Origin: Nocardia sp. NRRL S-836
GTDB taxonomy: Bacteria > Actinomycetota > Actinomycetes > Mycobacteriales > Pseudonocardiaceae
DNA length: 64,000 nt
Direction of reading: 5' to 3'
NCBI RefSeq assembly: GCF_001279525.1
Contig: NZ_LGDY01000164.1
Location: forward strand, 62,001 to 126,000
Shown: piece after piece, positions 8,726 to 15,482 of the stretch
Layout: each line of letters begins with the position of its first letter
Position numbering within the stretch: the stretch's first letter is position 1
The notes under the pieces: model-generated
The model's input: the letters and a program-made list of their open reading frames with translations, nothing else
Databases searched by the model: none
Told to the model about the DNA's origin: nothing
Position numbers and translations under genes: made by a program

Positions 8726-8932
8726 TCACTGCATGTAGCGGCGGAGCTCGGTGAGGTGGCTGATCAGCTCGTCCAGCTGGAACGCGTCGAGCTGCGCGGA
8801 CTCACCGGGCGGGGTGCGGAAGCACACACGCCCCTTCTCGTTGAGGTACACCTCGAACGCACGACGGCGCCCGAGGGCGTCGGTGCACCCGATGATCTCC
8901 CGTTGCGGGGGCACGTCAGTACCGGTCTGCAT
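8726..8932 (-). CDS. Conserved small hypothetical protein, 68 residues
   Basis: A compact 68-residue protein with one cysteine pair too far apart to be a knuckle (GCTDA and VCFRT) and a C-terminal helix DAFQLDELISHLTELRRYMQ. A GGAGG site 6 nt before the ATG and strong G/C at third codon positions support it. I recognise no domain. The beta-strand pattern REIIGCTDALGRRRAFEVYLNEKGRVCFRTP suggests a small sheet packed on the terminal helix. It is divergent from the tyrosine phosphatase gene, with a 63-bp gap. Confidence 0.75.
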   Translation of the reverse strand: MQTGTDVPPQREIIGCTDALGRRRAFEVYLNEKGRVCFRTPPGESAQLDAFQLDELISHLTELRRYMQ

Positions 8933-8995
8933 GGGCGGCCTCCATGTCGTTTGTCCGTACATCTTGCGACAAGGGTTGAGCGTTACCGTGTGGCG

Positions 8996-9448
8996 GTGAA
9001 GGTCGCCTTTGTCTGCACCGGCAACATCTGCCGGTCCCCCGTGGCAGCGCTCGTGTTCCGTGAATGGTTGTCGCGCGAAGGATTGTCCTCGCACGTCGAA
9101 GTGTCCAGCGCGGGCACCGGCGGCTGGCACGTGGGTGACCCGGCCGACTCCCGGGCGCTGAAATCGTTGGCGGACAACGGGTATCCCACCAACCACGTGG
9201 CCGCCCAGGTCGGTCCCGAGCACCTCGACGCCGATCTCCTGGTGGCACTTGACTCCGGTCACGCGCGCGCGTTGCGCCGGATGGTCGACCCCGACCGCGT
9301 CCGGTTGCTGCGCTCGTTCGACCCGGACGCGGACGGCGTGGACGTGCCGGACCCCTACTACGGCGACCGCGCCGGGTTCGACGAGGTGCTGGTGATGGTC
9401 GAGGCGGCGATGCCGGGGTTGCTGGCGTGGGTCCGCTCCCGGCTCTGA
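8996..9448 (+). CDS. Low-molecular-weight protein tyrosine phosphatase
   Basis: A 150-residue cytosolic LMW-PTP. The catalytic P-loop is VCTGNICRSP near the N-terminus (C-X5-R-S) and the general acid is in VPDPYYGDRAGF near residue 120. Length and order match the family. Physiological targets in actinomycetes are uncertain. GTG at 8996 is chosen because TACCGT lies 6 nt upstream (leaderless pattern) and the phosphatase fold begins right there; an in-frame GTG at 8990 is possible. The end overlaps the next gene by 22 bp. Confidence 0.9.
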   Translation: MKVAFVCTGNICRSPVAALVFREWLSREGLSSHVEVSSAGTGGWHVGDPADSRALKSLADNGYPTNHVAAQVGPEHLDADLLVALDSGHARALRRMVDPDRVRLLRSFDPDADGVDVPDPYYGDRAGFDEVLVMVEAAMPGLLAWVRSRL

Positions 9449-10158
9449 GGCGCAAGGTCCAGTCTCCGCAGGCCACGGCCGCGGAGGCCGCCGGCCTGCG
9501 CTGGTTGCGCGTCGACGGCGGCCCGCCGGTGCCACGCGTGCACTCGGCGGACGGCGGCGAGCTGGTGATCGACGAGATCCCGACCGGCCCGCCGAATCTT
9601 CAGGCAGCCGTGACCTTCGGCCGCCGCCTGGCCGCACTGCACCTGGCGGGCGCTCCGGCGTTCGGCGCACCCCCGCCGGGCGGGCCGCGGCTCGCCACGA
9701 TCGGCAACGCGCCGATGGTCAACGAGCCCGCCGACTCGTGGCCGGAGTGGTTCGCGTCACAGCGGATCGAGCCGTACGCGGTGCGGGTGGGACTGGACCT
9801 CGGCGAGCTGTACGCGCGGATCGCCGACCTCGCCGGTCCGGCCGAGCCGCCCGCGCGGCTGCACGGGGACCTGTGGAGCGGGAATGTGCTTTGGGGCGCC
9901 GACGGGCAGGTGTGGCTGATCGACCCGGCGGCGCACGGCGGGCACCGGGAGAGCGATCTCGCGATGCTGCGGTTGTTCGGGTGCCCGTTCCTCGACCACG
10001 TTCTCGGTGCGTATCAGGAGGTTGCTCCTCTGGCTGACGGGTGGCGTGCGCGCGTCGGCCTGCATCAGTTGTTTCCGCTGCTTGTGCACGCTGTTTTGTT
10101 CGGGGGTGGGTATCGGGCGCAAGCGTTGGCGGCGGCCCGTGCGGCGCTGCGAGGATGA
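9427..10158 (+). CDS. Fructosamine-kinase family protein, short N-lobe
   Basis: A 243-residue protein of the fructosamine/ketosamine-3-kinase family, which phosphorylates sugar-amine adducts for deglycation. The C-lobe is intact: RLHGDLWSGNVLW (catalytic Asp and Asn) and WLIDPAAHGGHRESDLAML (metal-binding Asp). From memory, homologues carry roughly 40 more residues before the EAAGLRWL segment, including the glycine-rich loop and the ATP-binding lysine. Here the open frame begins inside the end of the phosphatase gene, and only RRK precedes that segment. It may be an N-truncated, inactive kinase or a divergent form. The overlap implies co-transcription with the phosphatase. Confidence 0.75.
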   Translation: MGPLPALRRKVQSPQATAAEAAGLRWLRVDGGPPVPRVHSADGGELVIDEIPTGPPNLQAAVTFGRRLAALHLAGAPAFGAPPPGGPRLATIGNAPMVNEPADSWPEWFASQRIEPYAVRVGLDLGELYARIADLAGPAEPPARLHGDLWSGNVLWGADGQVWLIDPAAHGGHRESDLAMLRLFGCPFLDHVLGAYQEVAPLADGWRARVGLHQLFPLLVHAVLFGGGYRAQALAAARAALRG

Positions 10159-10233
10159 GGTTGGGAGACCACCCGGCGGGGCGTTGCGTTTATTGCGAAT
10201 GCTGCGGATACTTCGTTCAGGGAGGTGGCGCAG

Positions 10234-10689
10234 TTGAGTGCGGCATTGCAACCGGTCCAGCCCGGCCGGGAGGACGTCGTCGCTGCTGACGCGGCGCTGA
10301 GCAGGGTGAAGGAGTACCTGCACAGTCACCCGCAGCAGACGGACGTGGTCCGGGTCCGGGTCGAGGAGGACGACACCGTGCTGGTGCTGCCGCGCGCGGC
10401 AGTCGAGCTGTTCACGCAGATCCTCGCCTACATGGCGGCCGGTCACGGGGTGTCCGTCGTTCCCGCCGACGCGGAGCTGACGACGCAGCAGGCCGCCGAC
10501 CTGCTCAACGTCTCGCGGCCGTACGTGATCGGCCTGCTCGAAGCCGGGGCGATCGAGTACCGGAAGGTCGGCAAGCACCGGCGGGTCAAGGCCGCGTCGC
10601 TGATGGAGTACATGCGCAACGACGACCAGCGGCGCAGGCAGGCGGCCGACGAGCTGTCCGCGCTCACGCAAGAGATGGGCATGGCCTGA
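10234..10689 (+). CDS. Excisionase-family HTH antitoxin
   Basis: A 151-residue protein with a MerR/excisionase-type helix-turn-helix in the C-terminal half (LTTQQAADLLNVSRPYVIGLLEAGAIEYRKVGKHRRVKAASLMEYM) and a short helical tail. This is the standard antitoxin partner of actinobacterial PIN toxins: it binds its own promoter and the toxin. The TTG at 10234 has GGGAGG 8 nt upstream. The in-frame GTG at 10225 lies within that Shine-Dalgarno sequence and is less likely. The toxin start follows the stop directly. Confidence 0.8.
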   Translation: MSAALQPVQPGREDVVAADAALSRVKEYLHSHPQQTDVVRVRVEEDDTVLVLPRAAVELFTQILAYMAAGHGVSVVPADAELTTQQAADLLNVSRPYVIGLLEAGAIEYRKVGKHRRVKAASLMEYMRNDDQRRRQAADELSALTQEMGMA

Positions 10690-11067
10690 GTGAGCTTCGT
10701 CGTCGTCTACGACGCCAACGTCCTCTACCCGAGCACACTGCGCGACCTGTTGATCCCGTCGCTGACGTTGCCCGATCCCCACGACCGGCACGTGCTGGCA
10801 GCCGCGATCAGGGCGCGCGCTCAGGTGATCGTCACCGACAACCTCAAGGACTTCCCGGCGGCGTCGTTGCGCCAGTGGGACGTCGATCCCAAGAACGCGG
10901 ACGACTTCGTCTGCGACCAGATCAGGCTCGACGCGAAGGTGGTGTGGAGCTGCGTCCAGCAGATCGCCCACTCCTGGCGCACCCCGCCCGGCACGATCGG
11001 CGACGTGCTCACGTCACTGGAGCGCTGCGGCCTGGTGCAGGCCGTGGCCGAACTCCGCGCACTCTGA
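10690..11067 (+). CDS. PIN-domain toxin with internal deletion
   Basis: A 125-residue PIN-domain protein starting directly after the antitoxin stop. The first strand VVVYDANVLYPSTLRDLLI (Asp8) and the last active-site strands LPDPHDRHVLAAAI and VIVTDNLKDFP (Asp32, Asp50, Asp54) are recognisable. Between Ile22 and Ser24 about 55-60 residues present in the usual 180-190-residue homologues appear to be missing, which would remove helices 2-4 and the conserved acidic residue in that part. The reading frame continues cleanly, so this is an in-frame deletion. It is probably an inactive RNase toxin, kept perhaps as part of the repressor complex. The missing length is estimated from memory of the family. 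Confidence 0.75.
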   Translation: MSFVVVYDANVLYPSTLRDLLIPSLTLPDPHDRHVLAAAIRARAQVIVTDNLKDFPAASLRQWDVDPKNADDFVCDQIRLDAKVVWSCVQQIAHSWRTPPGTIGDVLTSLERCGLVQAVAELRAL

Positions 11068-11088
11068 CCGGTCATCTACCGTGAGGAC

Positions 11089-11910
11089 GTGCGGTTCAAG
11101 TTCCTCCTCAAGCCGGGCTGGCTGGCGCTGACCCTGGCCGTCTGGGTGTTCGCGGGTGCCTGCGTCTACTTCCTGGCCCCGTGGCAGTTCGGCCGCAACG
11201 ACGAGCGCCAGGGGCAGAACTCCGCCATCACCCGGTCGCTGGCCGGCGACCCCGTGCCGTTCGGCACGCAGCACGACGAGTGGCAGAAGGTCGAGCTCAA
11301 GGGGCGTTACCTGCCCGACGGGGAGGCGCTGGCCCGGCTGCGCACGGTGCAGGGCGAGGCCGCGTTCCTCGTCATCACGCCGTTCCAGACCGACAGCGGC
11401 AAGAAGGTCCTGGTCAACCGCGGGTATGTGCGGCCGGTCAACGGCATCAAGCCGCCCGAGTTCGCCAGGGCACCTACCGACGAGGTCACGATCATCGGGC
11501 TCGCGCGGAACAACGAGTCGGACGCGCGGCCGGCGTTCCAGCAGGACGGGCACCGGCAGATCTACTCGATCAACAACGACGCCGTCGGGCCCGGCATCGA
11601 GCCCGGCCACTACCAGCTGGTCGAGAAGCAGGCGGGGGCGCTCGACACGATGCCGTTGCCGCGGATCGAGTCCGGGCCGTTCTACTCCTACGCGCTGCAG
11701 TGGATCGCGTTCGGTGTCATGGCGGTCGGTGGCTGGCTGTACTTCACCATCCGCGAGGCACGGCCGGGTGGCGTGCTGAGCGAGGAGCGGCCCAAGAAGA
11801 AGAAAACGGTCGCCGAGCTACTTGCGGAAGACGGCGAGGAAGGCGCTGACCAGGGCGGCGCCGTGGCCGACGACGCGGGACAGCTCCACGGCACGCGTCA
11901 CGTGACCTGA
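11089..11910 (+). CDS. SURF1 family cytochrome oxidase assembly protein
   Basis: A 273-residue SURF1-like membrane protein, which helps heme insertion into aa3-type cytochrome c oxidase. Two transmembrane segments bracket an extracytoplasmic domain: residues 10-32 (WLALTLAVWVFAGACVYFLAPW) and about 205-225 (YALQWIAFGVMAVGGWLYF). In between are WQKVELKGRYLP, VLVNRGYVRP and QLVEKQ, characteristic of SURF1. The GTG at 11089 is preceded at 6 nt by TACCGT, a leaderless promoter pattern. The cytosolic tail is charged (KKKK) and runs 93 bp antisense into the 3' end of cobD, so part of this tail may be a young extension. Confidence 0.88.
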   Translation: MRFKFLLKPGWLALTLAVWVFAGACVYFLAPWQFGRNDERQGQNSAITRSLAGDPVPFGTQHDEWQKVELKGRYLPDGEALARLRTVQGEAAFLVITPFQTDSGKKVLVNRGYVRPVNGIKPPEFARAPTDEVTIIGLARNNESDARPAFQQDGHRQIYSINNDAVGPGIEPGHYQLVEKQAGALDTMPLPRIESGPFYSYALQWIAFGVMAVGGWLYFTIREARPGGVLSEERPKKKKTVAELLAEDGEEGADQGGAVADDAGQLHGTRHVT

Positions 11911-12750
11911 GTCCGGGTTGCGGCCGTGGCCCATCACCGGCCGTTCCTCGACGCCGTGCGAGTAGACCGTGCGGCCGCCCAGCCTGATCTCCAGCGCGCC
12001 CGCGAAGGCCGCCTCGACCTGGCCCGCGTTCGGCGACGGGTGCGCGGAGGCGTCGCGGCGCCACGTCTCCCACGCCTGCGGGGCCGAGCCGCCGACGACC
12101 GGGGCGCCGGCCACGGTCAGCAGTGCCGCCAGCCGGGACGGCAGCAGGTTCAGCACGTCGTCGAACCGGGCGGAGGCCCAGCCGAAGCGCAGGTAGCGCG
12201 GCGATTTGTGCCCGACCATGGCGTCGAGCGTGTTGGCGGCGCGGTAGCCCAGCAGGCCGGGCACGCCGAACGCCGCGCCCCACACCAGCGGGCCCACGAC
12301 GGCGTCGGACGTGTTCTCCGCCACCGATTCCACGGTCGCGCGCGCCAGGCCGAACGTGTCCAGCCGGGCGGCGTCGCGTCCGCACAGGTGCGGTAGCCGG
12401 TTCCTGGCGGCCTCGACGTCACCGGAGTCGAGCTCGCGGCCCATCGACGTGCCCTCGTCGGCCAGCGAACGGCCGCCGAGCACGGTCCACGTGGCCAGGC
12501 CGGTCGCCAGGGCCTGCGCGAGCCAGTGCTTGCGGGTCAGCCGTTCGACGGCGACGCCACCGGCGACGACGGAGCCGACCAGCACGGTCGTGTAGGCGAC
12601 GCCGGCGGCCTTGGAATCGGTGTGGAGGCGCTTCTCCACCGCGGAAGCAGCGGTGCCGAATGCCGCTACCGGGTGAAATCGGCGTGGATCGCCGAACACC
12701 GCGTCCGCGGCCACGCCCAGCAACAACCCCAACGCGCGACCCGCGCCCAC
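11818..12750 (-). CDS. cobD: Adenosylcobinamide-phosphate synthase CobD/CbiB
   Basis: A 310-residue membrane protein of the CobD/CbiB family, which joins the aminopropanol (phosphate) arm to adenosylcobyric acid. Family marks are AADAVFGDPRRFHPVAAFG at the N-terminus, the SVAENTSDAVVGPLVW motif, GYRAANTLDAMVGH and the C-terminal HPSPNAGQVEAAFAGAL. Four to five hydrophobic segments are visible. GTG at 12750 lies 5 nt after GGGGAGG. It is convergent with the SURF1 gene with a 93-bp antisense overlap. With cobC at 7.7 kb it supplies the linker-attachment steps; no other cob genes are in the window. Confidence 0.9.
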   Translation of the reverse strand: MGAGRALGLLLGVAADAVFGDPRRFHPVAAFGTAASAVEKRLHTDSKAAGVAYTTVLVGSVVAGGVAVERLTRKHWLAQALATGLATWTVLGGRSLADEGTSMGRELDSGDVEAARNRLPHLCGRDAARLDTFGLARATVESVAENTSDAVVGPLVWGAAFGVPGLLGYRAANTLDAMVGHKSPRYLRFGWASARFDDVLNLLPSRLAALLTVAGAPVVGGSAPQAWETWRRDASAHPSPNAGQVEAAFAGALEIRLGGRTVYSHGVEERPVMGHGRNPDSGHVTRAVELSRVVGHGAALVSAFLAVFRK

Positions 12751-12808
12751 GGCATCCTCCCCAGCTCGTCGAAGGCACGGTAGCGCCGCAGCCCGGACGC
12801 ACGCGCAT

Positions 12809-12814
12809 TAGGGT
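12809..12814 (+). promoter_or_regulatory. -10 element of a leaderless promoter for jetA
   Basis: TAGGGT ends 8 nt before the jetA GTG, placing the transcription start at or next to the start codon. The same TANNNT arrangement recurs before SURF1, jetD, cobC, the M16 gene and the M20 gene. No good -35 hexamer was found. Confidence 0.45.
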
Positions 12815-12822
12815 GGCCGGTC

Positions 12823-14295
12823 GTGGAGCACAAGAGGCTGAAGCTGTACGCCTATCTGGACGCGCGCGATCACCAGCGCACGTACCTGGCGATCATGCGG
12901 CTGTTCACCTCCACGTTGCTCGCGGACCTCAGCGCCGGCGAGGTCGCGGGAGCGCTGGCCGGCCAGGAACGCGAGGGCCGCGTCGACCAGGGCGAGTCGC
13001 GCATCGAGAACGTCATCAACCGGCTCAGGCAGCTGGTCGAGTGGGGCAACCTGGTCCAGGGCCGGCGCGAGGTCGTGGCGACCAGCATCGCCGAGTTCCA
13101 GCACGGCAGCGTCCGCTACCAGGTCTCCAAGCTCGCCGTGCGCGTGCAACGCGACGTGGACGAGCTGCTGCGCGTCCCCGAGGGCGCCCGTGAGGTGTCC
13201 CGCGAGCTGCTGCCCGCCATCGAACGCGGCCTCAACGAGCTCGGCGGATCGCTGAGCGTCGCCCTGCTCAACGAGGGCGACCGGACCAGGGAGCTGCTCG
13301 CCGAACGCGTCACCACGCTGTTCCTGCAGCACGCCGAGCTGGCCGCCACGGTCCGCGACTTCTACGCCTACCTCGGCCAGGTCGTCACGCGGAACCACCT
13401 GGCGCCCGACGAGATCGCGGGCTTCCGCAACCTGCTGGTCGAGTACATCCAGCGGGTCGTGGAGGACGTGCTGAAGTACACGCCGCCGATCGCCACGGCA
13501 CTGGCGGGCATCGCGAGGGCGCGCTCCGAGCTGCTCCGGCTGCTGGGCACCGACCTGGGCACGAACGTCGAACGCGCCCGTGGCCGCACGCCGGAGGACT
13601 GGCAGGAGCTGACCGACTGGTTCGTGGACCGGCCCGGGCGCCCGAGCCAGGTCACGGCGTTGCGCGAGGCCACCGCCCGTGCGATCGGCAGCCTGCTCGC
13701 GAGCGTGAAGCGGGCGACGTCCGGCGGCGGCCTGGTGCCGGGCCGGCGTGCCGAGCTGCTGAAGCTCGCGAGCTGGTTCGACAACTCCACCCGTGAGCAG
13801 GCGCACGAGATCTACGCGGCCGCGTTCGGCCTGTACTCCGCGCGGCACCTCTCCCCCGCGCCCGAGCACGACTCCGACAACGAGCGCACGCCGTGGCGTG
13901 ACGGCCCGGTCTGCGACGTCACGGTCAGCGTGCGGTCGCGCGGTGACCGGGGCGGGCGCGGGCGTCCGTCGCGCATCCTCGACGACCCGATGACCGAGCA
14001 GTCGCTGCTGGCGGAGGCCCGTGAGGCGGAGGAGATCCGCGCGCGGCACGTCGCGGAGCTCACGCAGGCGGCCGGGAAGCTCGACGACACCACGCTGTCG
14101 CACGGCGCGCTGGAGGTGTTCTGCGAGCTGCTGACGCTGGCGATGGCCCAGCGCGACTCGCCGCGCGACAGCGGTGCCGCCAGCGATCCCGTGCGCGGCC
14201 TGAAGCTGGAGATCACGCCCGGCACGACCACGCGGATCTCCTCCGCCGCCGGGACGCTGACCCTGCACGACGCGACGGTGGCGCTGAAGCGATGA
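12823..14295 (+). CDS. jetA: Wadjet type II JetA (TIGR02677/DUF2397)
   Basis: A 490-residue protein of the TIGR02677 family, the kleisin-like (MukF-analogue) subunit of type II Wadjet SMC complexes that detect and cut circular plasmid DNA. The start LKLYAYLDARDHQRTYLAIMRLF and the winged-helix region SRIENVINRLRQLVEWGNL are typical, as is the STREQAHEIYAAAFGLYSARHL segment near residue 335. It is the first gene of jetA-jetB-jetC and overlaps jetB by 4 bp (ATGA). GTG at 12823 is supported by the leaderless -10 just upstream. Assignment rests on sequence recognition and on the gene order with JetB, JetC and JetD, so it is firm as a system call. Confidence 0.92.
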   Translation: MEHKRLKLYAYLDARDHQRTYLAIMRLFTSTLLADLSAGEVAGALAGQEREGRVDQGESRIENVINRLRQLVEWGNLVQGRREVVATSIAEFQHGSVRYQVSKLAVRVQRDVDELLRVPEGAREVSRELLPAIERGLNELGGSLSVALLNEGDRTRELLAERVTTLFLQHAELAATVRDFYAYLGQVVTRNHLAPDEIAGFRNLLVEYIQRVVEDVLKYTPPIATALAGIARARSELLRLLGTDLGTNVERARGRTPEDWQELTDWFVDRPGRPSQVTALREATARAIGSLLASVKRATSGGGLVPGRRAELLKLASWFDNSTREQAHEIYAAAFGLYSARHLSPAPEHDSDNERTPWRDGPVCDVTVSVRSRGDRGGRGRPSRILDDPMTEQSLLAEAREAEEIRARHVAELTQAAGKLDDTTLSHGALEVFCELLTLAMAQRDSPRDSGAASDPVRGLKLEITPGTTTRISSAAGTLTLHDATVALKR

Positions 14296-15482
14296 ACCAC
14301 TTCGACACCCTCTCCGAGATCGACGCCGCCAACGTGGTGCGGTGCGCGCGGACGTTGCTGCGCAGGCCGTTGCTGCGCTCCGACGGACCGGACGGCGAGC
14401 TGCTCAGCCTCGTCTACCGGCACCGGGCCGTGCTGCAGGACCTGTTCGCGGGCCTGCTCGGGTACCGGCTCGTGGTGGAGCGCCGGTTCGCGCGGCTGTA
14501 CAAGTCGGGGCCGGGCAACGACGACACCCGCGGTGTGCTCAGCATGTCGCCGCGCGCGTACGCCTACCTGGCGTTGACGCTGGCGGTGCTGACGGGGACC
14601 GGCCGGCAGACGCTGCTGTCCCGGCTGGTGGCGGACATCCGTTCGGCCGCGGGGGAAGCGGGCATCGACGCGCCGGACGACGTGAGCGAGCGGCGGGCGC
14701 TGACCGCGGCGTTGCGCCACCTCGTGTCCCTCGGCGTGCTGCAGGAGACCGAGGGGTCGGTAGCGCAGGACGTGGTCCCGCAGGAGGCGTTGCTGACGAT
14801 CGACACGGACCTGCTGGGCCAGCTGGTCACAGGTCCGGTCGGTGAGGCGTCGTCGCCGGAGCGGCTGGTCGAGCTGGCGGCGCGGCCGGGTCCGCGCGGT
14901 GTCGAGCACGCGGTGCGGCGCAGGCTGGTCGAGACGCCGCTGGTGCTCTACGCGGACCTGCCCGACGACCAGGCGGAGTGGCTGCGGCGCAACCAGCGCA
15001 AGGAGACGGCGTTGCTGGAGCAGGCGTTCGGCCTGTACACCGAATGCCGCGTCGAGGGCGTGCTGGCAGCCGACCCCGAGGACTACCTGACCGACCTGTC
15101 GTTCCCCGGTGTCTCGACGGTCGCGCGCCTCGCCTTGCTGGCGTTGCCCGACCTGCTGGACGACCCGGCGGAGGACGCGCCCGCACGGCACGTGGTGTCG
15201 GTCGAACGGCTGCGCGAGGTCTGCGCGCGGCTGGTGGAGGACTACCCGGCCGCGTGGTCGAAGCAGTTCACCGACGACCTCGACCGGCTGGTCGCCGAGG
15301 TGACGGAACTGTTGCGGCGCATGGGACTCGCGGTCCCGTGTGCCGAAGGCTGGTCGATCAGCGCTGCCGCGCACCGCTGGTTGCCGTCCCCCGACGGCGA
15401 CCCCGAGCGAGAACAACCGGAACCCGTTGCGGTGCCCCAGGTGCCGAGCTGGTCCCTGTTCGACGAGGAGAACGTCTCATGA
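14292..15482 (+). CDS. jetB: Wadjet type II JetB (TIGR02678/DUF2398)
   Basis: A 396-residue protein of TIGR02678, the MukE-like (KITE-type) subunit of the Wadjet condensin. Family features are VVRCARTLLRRPLL, YRLVVERRFARLYK and the winged-helix stretches with ALRHLVSLGVLQETEG. The tail (residues about 360-396, EREQPEPVAVPQVPSWSLFDEE) is acidic and proline-rich and looks disordered. Both ends overlap neighbours by 4 bp, so jetA, jetB and jetC should be made in fixed proportion by coupled translation. Confidence 0.92.
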   Translation: MNHFDTLSEIDAANVVRCARTLLRRPLLRSDGPDGELLSLVYRHRAVLQDLFAGLLGYRLVVERRFARLYKSGPGNDDTRGVLSMSPRAYAYLALTLAVLTGTGRQTLLSRLVADIRSAAGEAGIDAPDDVSERRALTAALRHLVSLGVLQETEGSVAQDVVPQEALLTIDTDLLGQLVTGPVGEASSPERLVELAARPGPRGVEHAVRRRLVETPLVLYADLPDDQAEWLRRNQRKETALLEQAFGLYTECRVEGVLAADPEDYLTDLSFPGVSTVARLALLALPDLLDDPAEDAPARHVVSVERLREVCARLVEDYPAAWSKQFTDDLDRLVAEVTELLRRMGLAVPCAEGWSISAAAHRWLPSPDGDPEREQPEPVAVPQVPSWSLFDEENVS

